Source: Flavobacteriales bacterium UBA6051 (GTDB taxonomy: Bacteria > Bacteroidota > Bacteroidia > Flavobacteriales_D > Crocinitomicaceae). From it: DNA of 64,000 nucleotides. The stretch is taken from positions 1 to 64,000 of the forward strand of contig DIYP01000011.1 of the NCBI GenBank assembly GCA_002427735.1, written 5' to 3'. The notes beneath the pieces are model-generated. The model was not told the origin of the DNA. It searched no databases and saw only the letters and a program-made list of their open reading frames with translations. The position numbers and the translations under genes are program-made. This document shows positions 26,293 through 35,825 of the stretch, in pieces (within the stretch, counting starts at the first letter, position 1; each line of letters starts with the position of its first letter).

Positions 26293-27615
26293 ATGGTATA
26301 TCGCTTTCTTAAATTAATTATTGGTTTTGGAATCAGTCTGTTTTACAGAGAGATTCGTGTAAAGAACAGAGAGGCGTTGGATCATGATGGCCCTAAAATT
26401 ATTTTAGCGAATCATCCCAATACATTGATGGACGCCTGGATGATAGGTCATGTTTGTCGTGAACCTATATTTTATATGGCAAAGGCGACCTTTTTCAATA
26501 CCCGTTTTAAGATTTGGGTTTTACGGGGGTTAGGCCTGATTCCAATTAACCGTGCAACTGAATCGAAAACGAAACGCGTCTCCAACAATGATTCATTCGA
26601 GCATTGCTATCGCTTGCTGGAAAAGGGGAAGACACTGGTTATATTTCCTGAAGGAAATAGTTTTAATGAACGACAGCTGCGTATGCTTAAATCTGGAGCT
26701 GCAAGAATTGCGCTGGAGGTTGAAAAGCGGAATAAAGAGAAATCATTGAACCTACGCATTATTCCTGTTGGACTTGTGTATTCACAACCTGAGAAATTCA
26801 GAAGTTCCGTATTAGTCAATATTGGAGACCCTGTTGATGCTTCCCCATTAGTTAATGATTTTGAAAAGGATTCTTTGAAAACTGCTCGCGCATTAACGGA
26901 CACTTTTCGCCAGCGCATGGAGGATTTATTGGTAGGGGCGACCTCTACGGAGCACGAAGTTCTGGTTGAAGATATCACACATATTCTATCCTCAGACTAC
27001 GTGGCATCAGATGTTAAAGGCGTGGAAAAGGATGTCTCGTTATTGAAAAAGACGTTTGAAGGAATTAATCGAATACATCGTGAATCTCCTGAAAGAATGG
27101 GAGAATTGACAGACCTCGTTTACCGTATTAAGTACCAGTTGCAGAAGTATGAGATTAAGTCAGGTTTTCTGGATAGAAACTATAAACCTCGCATGTTCTT
27201 GCGCCAGCTTATTTTTTCTACGATTTTTCTCATATTGGGATTGCCACTTTACATGTTTGGTGTAGTGCATAATGTCCTTCAATATAAACTGGTGGACATT
27301 ATCGTTTCCAGTACCATCAAAGATCGAGAGTATTTTGCGGCAGTTTCTGTACTTCTTAGCTTAGTCGTTTATCCGATCAGTTATTTTGGTTTTATCTGGT
27401 TGTTTGATTCCTTTGTTGAATTAACCTTTTTACTGAAACTAGTCTATTTCGCATGTATGCCTTTACTGGGACTGTTCGCATGGTTTTTTCATCATTATCT
27501 CAATCATGTATCTTTCAAGACAAACTATTTGTTTTTAATGACTACTCAAAAAGATGCCATGTTATCACTGGCAAAAGATCGTGAACGCTTGCGTGAAATT
27601 CTCGAACAGGATTAG
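26293..27615 (+). CDS. 1-acyl-glycerol-3-phosphate acyltransferase-like membrane protein (PlsC family)
   Basis: A 440-residue PlsC-family acyltransferase. The catalytic block is NHPNTLMD near 37-44, where His and Asp are separated by five residues and not the canonical four. Substrate-binding GLIPINRA (about 84-91) and FPEGNSFNE (about 119-127) follow. The N-terminal 240 residues hold the acyltransferase; the C-terminal 150 add about four membrane helices (near 304-326, 350-375, 385-400). It probably acylates a glycerophospholipid or related acceptor at the inner membrane. The last 4 bp overlap the convergent small membrane protein gene. Confidence 0.88.
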   Translation: MVYRFLKLIIGFGISLFYREIRVKNREALDHDGPKIILANHPNTLMDAWMIGHVCREPIFYMAKATFFNTRFKIWVLRGLGLIPINRATESKTKRVSNNDSFEHCYRLLEKGKTLVIFPEGNSFNERQLRMLKSGAARIALEVEKRNKEKSLNLRIIPVGLVYSQPEKFRSSVLVNIGDPVDASPLVNDFEKDSLKTARALTDTFRQRMEDLLVGATSTEHEVLVEDITHILSSDYVASDVKGVEKDVSLLKKTFEGINRIHRESPERMGELTDLVYRIKYQLQKYEIKSGFLDRNYKPRMFLRQLIFSTIFLILGLPLYMFGVVHNVLQYKLVDIIVSSTIKDREYFAAVSVLLSLVVYPISYFGFIWLFDSFVELTFLLKLVYFACMPLLGLFAWFFHHYLNHVSFKTNYLFLMTTQKDAMLSLAKDRERLREILEQD

Positions 27616-27983
27616 CTATTTGAATCGTTTTCTCGCCTCATACGTTGAATGGAGACATACCAATACAAACCGATTCCGAAATTAATAAGCCCAAAAAACA
27701 GAAAGAAGAATAGGTCAAACAATGAATCTTTGTAAAGCACTCCGAAAAGAACGCTGACCAATACTCCTGGTGCGAGAAGACGCTGGGCTAAACTGGCGCT
27801 ATTTACAAAATACAATAGATTGACTGCTGTGCACATTCCTGTTGCTATCAGCGTTGCTACGATTCCCATCAACAAAGTGTAATTTCCGTCGCCTGAAAAA
27901 TTCAGTGCAACAGATAGCAATAAGCCTGCAAAAAGCAATAATACACTGGTGAAAATAAAAGGCTTCCTGAGCGGAATATACAT
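27612..27983 (-). CDS. Small membrane protein of unknown function
   Basis: A 123-residue protein with four predicted membrane helices (about 9-28, 37-58, 66-84, 88-108) and a basic/acidic polar tail (QRMRRENDSNS). No family recognised. It begins 6 bp after the tolC-like gene and is probably the last gene of the efflux operon, though a link to export is unproven. Confidence 0.75.
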   Translation of the reverse strand: MYIPLRKPFIFTSVLLLFAGLLLSVALNFSGDGNYTLLMGIVATLIATGMCTAVNLLYFVNSASLAQRLLAPGVLVSVLFGVLYKDSLFDLFFFLFFGLINFGIGLYWYVSIQRMRRENDSNS

Positions 27984-27989
27984 GTGTGA

Positions 27990-29321
27990 CTATGGTTTTT
28001 GATATTCCAAACTGATTTTCCCTGTCATTTTATAGATTTCAAGGAACGTATCCATTTTATTGAATAGATTCTCATAATGCTGAATCATCGTGTTCTGGTA
28101 GTTGTTTTGAAATGTTGTGAGATCAATGGAATTTAAACTACCCAACTCAAATCGCTTTTGAGCAAGCTCGAACGCTTTTTCAGCGTAGGAGAGATTTTCC
28201 TGGGAAATACTGACTAAATCCAGGCGCACCTTGTAAAGGTCAATTAAGTTTTCCAATGTATTAGAAAGCGTTTGTTCCATACTCTCAATATTGAGCTCGG
28301 CAATTTCTTCTTGAATTTTTGATACCTCCACGGCGCGTTTGCTTTTCCAATTGTTGAAAATTGTATAGCGCAAATTCAAGTTTCCATAGTAGGATAAGTT
28401 ACTGGTCTGAGCGTCAAAGGCATTATCCTTAATCTCTCTGAACCATGACCATCCAGGTTGCACCCCAGCTTGAAAACTCAACGTTGGATAAAGGAAAGAG
28501 CGCGAAAAGGACGTATTGGTTTTTTGCAATTCGAGCGCAATAAATTGATTTTTAAGGTTGCGGTTATTGGCAAGCATTTCTTCCTGAGCACTGCTGTAAT
28601 CGATATCGGCGAGTAAAATGTCAATTTTATCGGTTAGAATATATTCGGTTTCTAAAGATTCCGGTGTGTTCATTAAAATCTTAAGGTTACGCATGGCATT
28701 TTCATAAGAAACCTTCTGCATCAAATAATTTGTACTGTCGGTTAAGTACTGATTTCGAAACTGAAGCAGTTCCAGCGAGGATGAGGTGCTGTACTTCTCT
28801 TTGAGTTCATAATACTTAAACCGTTTTCTGGAGAGACTCATGATGTCTTCGAACAACTGCTTGCGATCATTTTGTAATTGAGCCGTGTAATATGCTTTCA
28901 AAACATCTTGAATGGTCGTTTCAATTATCGCAATGGCATTGTTGGCCGTTTGTTCTTCCAGTTGCTCCAGACGCTGCTTAGACATGCGCACCTGAAATCC
29001 GCTGAAAATATTCCAATCAAGCATTAGTGAAGGGTTAATGCTCTGGTTCAAAATAATTCCCGGTGTAAAGGTAAAAGGGTTATTTGTGTTGTCCTGAATG
29101 GTGTTATTTTGAGCAACGTTTAGGCTTACTGTAGGGAATAACCCTGCTTCTGACCAACTGTTGTTGCGAACGTTAATTTCGTGCTGTTTCTCAGAAATAA
29201 GAATCTGGTAATTATTCTCCAGTGCAATAAAAACTGCTTCTGAGGCCGTTAGTTCTTTTTGTCCAAAACAAATGAACGCAAAGAGCAGTGCGGTAAGTGA
29301 ACTAATTGCTTTCAAAGTCAT
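27990..29321 (-). CDS. TolC-family outer-membrane efflux protein
   Basis: A 443-residue outer-membrane factor with a signal peptide (about 1-20, ending FICFGQ) and the two repeats of long coiled-coil helices typical of TolC (for example LTASEAVFIALENNYQI near the start and FELAQKRFELGSLNSIDLTT near 380-400). It forms the outer channel of the tripartite pump encoded with it. Its start overlaps the 3' end of the RND permease gene by 20 bp, so the genes are coupled. Confidence 0.93.
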   Translation of the reverse strand: MTLKAISSLTALLFAFICFGQKELTASEAVFIALENNYQILISEKQHEINVRNNSWSEAGLFPTVSLNVAQNNTIQDNTNNPFTFTPGIILNQSINPSLMLDWNIFSGFQVRMSKQRLEQLEEQTANNAIAIIETTIQDVLKAYYTAQLQNDRKQLFEDIMSLSRKRFKYYELKEKYSTSSSLELLQFRNQYLTDSTNYLMQKVSYENAMRNLKILMNTPESLETEYILTDKIDILLADIDYSSAQEEMLANNRNLKNQFIALELQKTNTSFSRSFLYPTLSFQAGVQPGWSWFREIKDNAFDAQTSNLSYYGNLNLRYTIFNNWKSKRAVEVSKIQEEIAELNIESMEQTLSNTLENLIDLYKVRLDLVSISQENLSYAEKAFELAQKRFELGSLNSIDLTTFQNNYQNTMIQHYENLFNKMDTFLEIYKMTGKISLEYQKP

Positions 29322-32300
29322 GTTTGTTTTGTTCTAATTTTAAGGCAGGTTCAATTGCTCGCTTATCCGCCCATTCTCCTGTCCAAATAAATTTAAAGAA
29401 GCGTTTTCTGGCATTCCAATAAAGAATGGCTGCAGGGTAAAAGAACAAGATAAACACCGTCCCAAATAGCACTCCGAAGGCAATGGACACTGCCATAGGA
29501 ATAAGGAATTGTGCTTGCATGCTTGTTTCAGAAATAATCGGTAGTAGACCTGCAACTGTAGTGAGTGACGTCAAAATAATTGGTCTGAAGCGTGATGAAG
29601 CTGCACCCTTTGCAGCTGATTTTACATCTAAGCCTTCCTTAAGCAAATCATTGTATCGATCGAGAAAGACGATGGCGTCATTGATCAAGACTCCGAGTAA
29701 AGCAATCATTCCGAAAACGGATAAAATAGAGACGGGTATTCCCACTAAGCCGTGCCCTAGAATTGATCCTGAGACACCTGCTGGAATAACAAGCATAATC
29801 AAGAAGGAACTCGAAAGGCTGTTAAAGTGAAGGGTCAGAATAATGAACATGATAGCTATACCAATGAGGCTAATGTACATCATGGAGTTCCCTGTTTTTT
29901 GACTTCGCTCAAACTGACCCATGCGCTTTGTTTGAATGTCGGGATATGCTTGAACAATTTTCGGAATAATACTATCAGTAACGGTTTGGTTAATGTTCGC
30001 AACTTCATCTGGGTCCACACACTCAGCATCTACTTTTATGATGCGCTGCCCATCTCGACGCTTTAAGCTCTCCGGTGCCCTTCCCATACTAAAATTACAG
30101 ATTTCTTTCAATGGAATAGCCAGGCCTTGCGGAGATTTGATCTTCATGTTTTCCAGGTCTGAAAGTGAGCTGCGTTCCTCTTTCGGATATCGCACCCAGA
30201 TTTTAACTTCGTCTGTTCCTATGATGACGCGTTGGGCTTCCTGTCCGAAGAATCCTTGTCGAATTTGCGTAAGAATATCACCTTCCGATAAACCATAGAT
30301 TTCAGCTTCAGGTCTGAGCTGTAGTTGAACTTCATTTTTACCGGGTGGCATATTATCCTTAATGTTGATAACCCCATCCAGTTTCGCTAGTTCTTTTTTA
30401 AACAGTTCTCGTGCACCTTCTAGACTTGATTCTTTCTGAGAGGTGAGTCCCACTTCAATTTCTTTTCCAAATCGATTGAATCCTCCGACATAAGTGTCTT
30501 GCGCCAGTCGACCAACGTCGCTGTTCTTGATTCTTTCAATAATGCGGTTCATCAATGTGTCTACAGGTGTCTTCGTATTTTCACCGTCATAGAACACGCT
30601 AAGCATCGAAGCGTGATTTCCTCCTTGACCGAGACTCTGTGCAAAACCTATATTGCTCGAGAAATAAGTCAGAAGATCGTCGCCGCTTTCTTCTTTAATT
30701 CTCGCGTTCTCTTCAAAAAGAATTTGCGTTGCCTTTTCAATAAATTCCTCGGACTTCATTTTGTTATCGCCAGGCTGATAGGCTGCTTCTACAGTGAAAA
30801 AGTCAGGCTGAATATCTGGGAAAAAAGTGAAGTTGATTATGCCCGCACTAAACATTCCTATTACACTAACTGTAAACAGAGTCGGGAAAAAGAAACTGAC
30901 TGCGTACCAAGGGAATTTTTTAGTTCCAACGATTAAGGAAACAGCCGAGTCAAACCATTTGTCTCGGACATATTTTATACCTCTATCAGCTCCGCGACGA
31001 ATATTCCCGTCAATAGGAGATTTGCTAAACCCGGTAAGGAAAACGATTATTCCGGAAATAATCAAACCAAATGGGAACAAGACTATTCCGAAGGATACTT
31101 CTTCTGGTATTAGAAGCACGCCAATGTACGCAATGACTAATCCTGCACCCATAAAGATGAGTCCCTTTGCAACACTAAATGGGGGCTTGTTAGGTTCGGA
31201 TAGCACTTTCTTGTGACCAAGGTGAGCGGGAAGAATAATAAACGCCTCGAAAAGTGAAAAAGCAAGGCATGATATAACTACAAAGGCCATTTCGCGCATC
31301 ATTTCCAGTCCTTCAACGAATAGAAGCATAGAAAAAGCAACAATGGTCGTAAGTACAGATGAGAAAACGGAAGAGAGAACTTCCATTGTTCCGTCTAACG
31401 CTGCCTTGTGTGCTGGTTTTCCGCGCTCATAATGGGTGTAAATATTCTCGGCAATTACGATACCGTCATCAACTAAGATTCCCACCACCAGAATCATTCC
31501 GAAAAGCGAAATCATATTGATCGACATTCCGTAGGCCATTCCAAAAATGAACATCCCAAGAAAGGAAAATGGAATACCAAACGCCACCCACGCAGAGAGG
31601 CGAAGGTTTAAGAAAAGTCCCAGAAATAAGAGTACGAGTATCAATCCCATTAACCCATTTTTGGTCAAAAGACTGATTCGCTCGTCCAGCATGCTGTTAA
31701 ATTCATAGAAGATATTGAACTTGAACTCCGGATATTTTTCCTCGAATTTCTTCTGGTAGTCGTAGAGAACGTCCGTAATTTTAGCAATATCCTGATCTGT
31801 CGTTTTTTCGATCTGAAAAGAAACAGCAGGCTTTCCGTTATATTTTGCTTCCTGTGAAGCTTCTGAATATCCGAGTTGTACATCGGCAACATCGCCGATT
31901 GTAATTTGTTCACCGCTCGTTGTGGTCCGCACCTGAATGTTTTGAATGTCTTCTGCTGTAGTCCCTTTATTGTTGGACCGCACATTCATCTCTTCAAGCC
32001 CTCCACGTATAGTTCCTGCGGTAATATCAATATTCTTCGTACCAACCGCTAAGGCGATTTCCTGCATTGAGATATTGAAACGGATGAGGTCTTGTTCCCG
32101 CACATTAATGGTTAGCTCCTTTTCTGGAAAGCCATTTTTCTCGATTTGGGTAATTTCCTTTGTATTCAGGAGGTCCCGTTCAACCTGCGAGGCCAGATCA
32201 GTTAACTCAGTGATGCTGACGTTGTCATTTCTTGCTGAGATTCCCGCAAAGGCAACAACGCTGCCCATGCCGCCCGACTTTAATCGATTAACGATGGGTT

Positions 32301-32673
32301 GCTCAGCACCTTGAGGAAATGAATTAATTGAGTTTACGGCATTATCGACGTCACTCAAAAGTTCTTCCATATCGGTATCCGTATACCCTTTGATGGTAAT
32401 TTGAGAGAAGTTTTCCGAAGAGGTAGAATTGATTTCTTCTATTCCATCGAGCCCTGTAATAGCCTGCTCTATTTTTATCGTAACACCTTCCTCCATTTCA
32501 TCAGGTGAAGCACCTGGATAAAACACAGAAATAGAGATCATGTTCGGATCTAACTCAGGAAAGAATGACCTTTTAAGGGAGTAAATTGAGAACACACCGA
32601 ACATGAGGATAATAACGATGGACGCATTCCCCCAAACCGGTCGATTAATGAAAAATTGAATGACTCTTTTCAT
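29302..32673 (-). CDS. RND-family efflux transporter permease (AcrB/MexF-like)
   Basis: A 1123-residue inner-membrane proton-driven pump with the two-fold RND layout: TM1 near 13-30, a large periplasmic loop, TM2-TM6 near 330-490, an extra segment near 505-560, a second periplasmic loop, and TM8-TM12 near 930-1090. The proton-relay aspartates lie in VGILVDDGIVIAEN near residue 400, and the equivalent GVLINDAIVFLDRY is in the second half. It is about 70 residues longer than AcrB, mainly from inserted hydrophobic sequence in the middle. Periplasmic adaptor and TolC partner are in the same operon. Substrates (drugs, detergents, metabolites) are not predictable. Confidence 0.93.
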   Translation of the reverse strand: MKRVIQFFINRPVWGNASIVIILMFGVFSIYSLKRSFFPELDPNMISISVFYPGASPDEMEEGVTIKIEQAITGLDGIEEINSTSSENFSQITIKGYTDTDMEELLSDVDNAVNSINSFPQGAEQPIVNRLKSGGMGSVVAFAGISARNDNVSITELTDLASQVERDLLNTKEITQIEKNGFPEKELTINVREQDLIRFNISMQEIALAVGTKNIDITAGTIRGGLEEMNVRSNNKGTTAEDIQNIQVRTTTSGEQITIGDVADVQLGYSEASQEAKYNGKPAVSFQIEKTTDQDIAKITDVLYDYQKKFEEKYPEFKFNIFYEFNSMLDERISLLTKNGLMGLILVLLFLGLFLNLRLSAWVAFGIPFSFLGMFIFGMAYGMSINMISLFGMILVVGILVDDGIVIAENIYTHYERGKPAHKAALDGTMEVLSSVFSSVLTTIVAFSMLLFVEGLEMMREMAFVVISCLAFSLFEAFIILPAHLGHKKVLSEPNKPPFSVAKGLIFMGAGLVIAYIGVLLIPEEVSFGIVLFPFGLIISGIIVFLTGFSKSPIDGNIRRGADRGIKYVRDKWFDSAVSLIVGTKKFPWYAVSFFFPTLFTVSVIGMFSAGIINFTFFPDIQPDFFTVEAAYQPGDNKMKSEEFIEKATQILFEENARIKEESGDDLLTYFSSNIGFAQSLGQGGNHASMLSVFYDGENTKTPVDTLMNRIIERIKNSDVGRLAQDTYVGGFNRFGKEIEVGLTSQKESSLEGARELFKKELAKLDGVINIKDNMPPGKNEVQLQLRPEAEIYGLSEGDILTQIRQGFFGQEAQRVIIGTDEVKIWVRYPKEERSSLSDLENMKIKSPQGLAIPLKEICNFSMGRAPESLKRRDGQRIIKVDAECVDPDEVANINQTVTDSIIPKIVQAYPDIQTKRMGQFERSQKTGNSMMYISLIGIAIMFIILTLHFNSLSSSFLIMLVIPAGVSGSILGHGLVGIPVSILSVFGMIALLGVLINDAIVFLDRYNDLLKEGLDVKSAAKGAASSRFRPIILTSLTTVAGLLPIISETSMQAQFLIPMAVSIAFGVLFGTVFILFFYPAAILYWNARKRFFKFIWTGEWADKRAIEPALKLEQNKHDFESN

Positions 32674-32682
32674 GAGGATCAG

Positions 32683-33801
32683 TTATCGTGATATACCCTT
32701 GTAAGTGACCTTGTTGTCCGTTTTCTCGAGTGGTTCTAACAATACCTGCTGTCCATCGCGCAAACCTGTTACAAAAACGGAATCAGGAATGGAACCGACA
32801 ATTACAATTTCCTGCGAGTTGACCTGGTCGTTTTCCAAAATATTCACTTTTCCATTTTTCACTGCGACTCTCGGAAGTGTCATCGTTGTTTTGACAGCTT
32901 CTTTATTGATGGAGACATTCACGTACATGCCGTTATAGATTTGCTCTCCATCATTGGCCTTAATCGAATAGTAAACATCAGCTGATTGCGTCTGTTGATT
33001 GATGACATCAGAAATTCGGATGATTTTCCCAGTTGCGACAAATTTTCCGGAAGCATCGTTGAAATTGGCTATACTGTTGTCCTTATAAAGCTCTAAATCC
33101 TCCATGGAAATTGGCACTTTAACTTCAAAGTCACCTGTCTTCGCAATTTTGGCAATTTGTCCTCCTGGATTAGCAATAGAACCTGGTTCCGCATATACTG
33201 CTATCACGGTCCCGTTAAATGGAGCAGCATACATGTATTTTTCCATTCGTGCTTCCTGACTCATGATGTTGTAATATTCTGCAAAGAAATTTCTACTAAT
33301 CAAGAAGCCGCGTTCTTTGGCAGAATTAATAGTAGGCAACTCGGGCATTCTGCTATCTGGTTTTAAGGCATTCAAGAAGTTAACCCACTTATTCCGCTCA
33401 GAAGGAAAGTCAAGTTCCAAATCAGGAAGAGCATTTAATAAAATGTTTGATAGGGTCGATTTTCTGGCGCTCAATGCGTAGAAAGCTTCTTCATTGTTAA
33501 CACGATAAAGAATTTGTCCTTTTCTGAAATTAACTCCCGGTTTTAGTGTAAGTGCTCCTTTCTCTAACTTACCTTGCACTTCAACTGAGACAATTACCTC
33601 TGAGTTCGGCAGAATTTGACCATAAGATGTTAATGTAAGACTGGCAATTTTATTCTTGACTTGTCGAACAGGTACATAGACAATTGTATCTTCTTCCTTC
33701 AGTTCTTTATTGTATTCCTTTTTGTTGGCAGAAAGTGCCATGTAAATCAATGCGGTTATGACCAGAAAGACCGCGAAAAGTATGATTTGGCTTCTCTTCA
33801 T
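32683..33801 (-). CDS. RND efflux periplasmic adaptor (membrane fusion protein)
   Basis: A 372-residue HlyD/AcrA-type adaptor. An N-terminal membrane anchor (about 5-24) is followed by a lipoyl/barrel-sandwich half, a short hairpin insert with a Pro- and Glu-rich region (about 130-165), the second lipoyl half (YMYAAPFNGTVIAVYAEPGS) and a beta-barrel (MYVNVSINKEAV). It bridges the RND permease and the TolC channel. It is the first gene of the operon adaptor-permease-TolC-small membrane protein; the gap to the permease is 9 bp. Confidence 0.92.
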   Translation of the reverse strand: MKRSQIILFAVFLVITALIYMALSANKKEYNKELKEEDTIVYVPVRQVKNKIASLTLTSYGQILPNSEVIVSVEVQGKLEKGALTLKPGVNFRKGQILYRVNNEEAFYALSARKSTLSNILLNALPDLELDFPSERNKWVNFLNALKPDSRMPELPTINSAKERGFLISRNFFAEYYNIMSQEARMEKYMYAAPFNGTVIAVYAEPGSIANPGGQIAKIAKTGDFEVKVPISMEDLELYKDNSIANFNDASGKFVATGKIIRISDVINQQTQSADVYYSIKANDGEQIYNGMYVNVSINKEAVKTTMTLPRVAVKNGKVNILENDQVNSQEIVIVGSIPDSVFVTGLRDGQQVLLEPLEKTDNKVTYKGISR

Positions 33802-33825
33802 TAGTTTAGAATTCTAAATCCGATT

Positions 33826-33858
33826 TAAAGGTACAAATCCAATCCAGATGTGTTCAAA
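33826..33858 (-). promoter_or_regulatory. Candidate promoter of the RND efflux operon
   Basis: The minus strand has TTTG (33855-33858), a 21-nt spacer and TACCTTTA (33826-33833), seven of eight positions of TAnnTTTG, 24 nt before the ATG at 33801. No regulator gene is adjacent. Confidence 0.45.
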
Positions 33859-33996
33859 ATATACGCTGATAAATCCAAAAAACGGGTTGAAGTGTCCAAA
33901 TCAAGGATGAACAGAAAATAACCATAGTGTTAATAACTGTTGAAAAAAATGTTGATAACCAAAAAAAGTGCGAGTTAGTTCAGGTACGTCTTTCCC

Positions 33997-34004
33997 TAAT
34001 TTTG
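33997..34004 (+). promoter_or_regulatory. Bacteroidota -7 element upstream of the unknown 179-residue gene
   Basis: TAATTTTG is an exact TAnnTTTG match 31 nt before the ATG at 34036. The -33 side is weak (no TTG at 17-23 nt). Confidence 0.4.
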
Positions 34005-34035
34005 TATGGGAGCTATCAAAATCAATTGTTAAGAA

Positions 34036-34575
34036 ATGTTTGGTACTATTTTACGGAAAAAGGTAAGTGACAATAAGTTAGCCAATGTTTTTATCAATGG
34101 TATTTTCAATACGGTTGATAATGGCTTCCCTGTAGTTGCAGAATTTATCAATGAAGATCCTTCTTTTGTCGTTTCTCCCAATATTGGAGAAAAACAAAAC
34201 TATGAATTCGCACTTATTGTTATTGTAGGAAACCTATCGTTTTTAGAGAGCTCTTTTGACCCTGAACAAGCAGATCGTGTAGAGCATCTGATTTACGAAA
34301 AGCTTGCCAGTGTATACGAGATGTCAGTCCCTGAATTCAAAGCATTGGTTAAAGATTATAAGAGCTTAATGTCCCGCTTGAATCATCCGTCAAAGAATAT
34401 GATTTACGCTATGTCTAAGGCGATTTTTGATAAGTATACCTTGTACAATTTCCAAGACGAGTATTTTAAGCGAATGCAGGCGCCAAATCCCTTATTCCTA
34501 AAACGAATGGATGAAATCGTTGAGAATTTTATCTGGGATTGGGATGCGTTTTTCAAGCGCTATAAGCTTGACTAA
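34036..34575 (+). CDS. Cytosolic protein of unknown function
   Basis: A 179-residue protein without a signal peptide or membrane segment. The first half looks alpha/beta (ANVFINGIFNTVDNG, NYEFALIVIVGNLSFLES); the second half is helical and aromatic-rich (RVEHLIYEKLASVYEM, NMIYAMSKAIFDKYTLYNFQ, ENFIWDWDAFFKRYKLD). No motif I can name. It converges on rsmG with a 9-bp gap. The complete, well-composed frame and its own -7 element support a real gene. Confidence 0.8.
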   Translation: MFGTILRKKVSDNKLANVFINGIFNTVDNGFPVVAEFINEDPSFVVSPNIGEKQNYEFALIVIVGNLSFLESSFDPEQADRVEHLIYEKLASVYEMSVPEFKALVKDYKSLMSRLNHPSKNMIYAMSKAIFDKYTLYNFQDEYFKRMQAPNPLFLKRMDEIVENFIWDWDAFFKRYKLD

Positions 34576-34584
34576 GTCGAGCGC

Positions 34585-35214
34585 TTAATTCCGAAGGTAA
34601 ACCACCTTTTTAGTTTCAAAGAATTCTTCCGAGAACATAGTGGCTATTGGGAAATATTGAATGGCTTTTTTAACCGTTGACATTTCTTCCGTAAGATCGC
34701 CGCCTTTTAGGTAAAGAATGCCATTTTTTAGTGCGTTTTTGTCCTCTTTAAGAAACTTACCCTTTGTCCATTTCAGAAATGCTGGCATTGATGTTACCGC
34801 TCGGCTTACAATAAAGTCAAATTGTTCTTTAATTTTTTCAGCTCGTTCGTGCTGCCCACGTACGTTTTTCAGTCCTAATTCAGAAGCTACCCCATCTACG
34901 ACTTTGATCTTCTTTCCGATGGAATCCACAAGCAAGAATTCGCATTCAGGGAACAATATCGCCAATGGTATTCCGGGAAACCCTCCACCTGTTCCGATGT
35001 CTAAAATACGCGTTCCCGGATTGAACGCTATGACTTTAGCGATAGCCAATGAATGGAGAACATGACGTTCATAGAAATTATCTGTATCCTTCCTCGAGAT
35101 CACATTGATTTTATCGTTCCAATCCAGATAAAGGGTTTTCAATTTTGCGAACTTCTCTCTCTGATCCTTGGTGATATCTGGGAAATACTGAAGTATTAGG
35201 TCGATGTCGCTCAT
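34585..35214 (-). CDS. rsmG: 16S rRNA (guanine527-N7)-methyltransferase RsmG
   Basis: A 209-residue SAM-dependent methyltransferase acting on G527 of 16S rRNA. Motif I is ILDIGTGGGFPGIPLAI (about 69-85), preceded by the family signature DKINVISRKDT and followed by LLVDSIGKKIKVV and the catalytic-loop stretch DFIVSRAVTSMP. Length is normal. It lies 5 bp downstream of the sigma-factor gene and is likely the third gene of the unit glycosyltransferase - sigma factor - rsmG. Confidence 0.94.
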   Translation of the reverse strand: MSDIDLILQYFPDITKDQREKFAKLKTLYLDWNDKINVISRKDTDNFYERHVLHSLAIAKVIAFNPGTRILDIGTGGGFPGIPLAILFPECEFLLVDSIGKKIKVVDGVASELGLKNVRGQHERAEKIKEQFDFIVSRAVTSMPAFLKWTKGKFLKEDKNALKNGILYLKGGDLTEEMSTVKKAIQYFPIATMFSEEFFETKKVVYLRN

Positions 35215-35219
35215 CAGGG

Positions 35220-35825
35220 TTAAATGGTGTCTTTCGTTTTGGCCATCATGTTTGCCAGAAAATCGCGTGCACGAAATAACTGGGCTTTGACTGTGCCAAG
35301 CGGTAAGTCGAGTTCTTCAGAAATTTCTTCGTAGCTAAGCTCTTCAAAGTACCTTTTTTCGACAAGCAGTCGGTAGCGCGGTTTCAATTTACTAACCAAT
35401 TCGCGCATGTGCATTACTTTTTGCTTATGCATGGCAGTTTCCTCTGGATTTCGCGAGTTGCTTTCCGCATCAATGAAAATGGTTTCGCCATCATCATTTT
35501 TGATTCCGGTATCCATTGAAGTAACTTTAATGCGCTTTTTCCGGATGAAATCGATGCAATTATTCGATGCGATTTTGAAGAGCCACGTTGAGAACGCATA
35601 GTTCGGAGAATATTGCTTCAAACGATTAAAGGCTTTACCAAAAGCTTCAATAGTCAAGTCATCAGCATCATCTGTATTATTAACCATCTTCAGCATCATA
35701 TAGTAGATGGATTCGCGGTAACGCTCCATCAGTTCTGCATAAGCTGATTGATCACCATTTATCGCCGCATCTACCAGTTGAAGGTCTTTCTGAGCTTTAT
35801 CCGATAAGTGACTTTTGTCTACCAT
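35220..35825 (-). CDS. ECF-type RNA polymerase sigma factor
   Basis: A 201-residue sigma-70-family factor with region 2 (about 25-95: AYAELMERYRESIYYMMLKM, DADDLTIEAFGKAFNRL, FSTWLFKIASNNCIDFIRKK) and region 4 (about 140-195: LVEKRYFEELSYEEISEEL, PLGTVKAQLFRARDFL), and no region 3, the ECF layout. It should direct RNA polymerase to a subset of promoters. No anti-sigma gene flanks it; its neighbours are a glycosyltransferase (7-bp overlap upstream) and rsmG. A region between 2 and 4 of about 45 residues is acidic and longer than usual. Confidence 0.92.
   Translation of the reverse strand: MVDKSHLSDKAQKDLQLVDAAINGDQSAYAELMERYRESIYYMMLKMVNNTDDADDLTIEAFGKAFNRLKQYSPNYAFSTWLFKIASNNCIDFIRKKRIKVTSMDTGIKNDDGETIFIDAESNSRNPEETAMHKQKVMHMRELVSKLKPRYRLLVEKRYFEELSYEEISEELDLPLGTVKAQLFRARDFLANMMAKTKDTI

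Noticed and set aside
35220..35825. Sigma factor with a cognate anti-sigma gene
   Set aside because: Neither neighbour (glycosyltransferase, rsmG) has anti-sigma features, so no pair is claimed.
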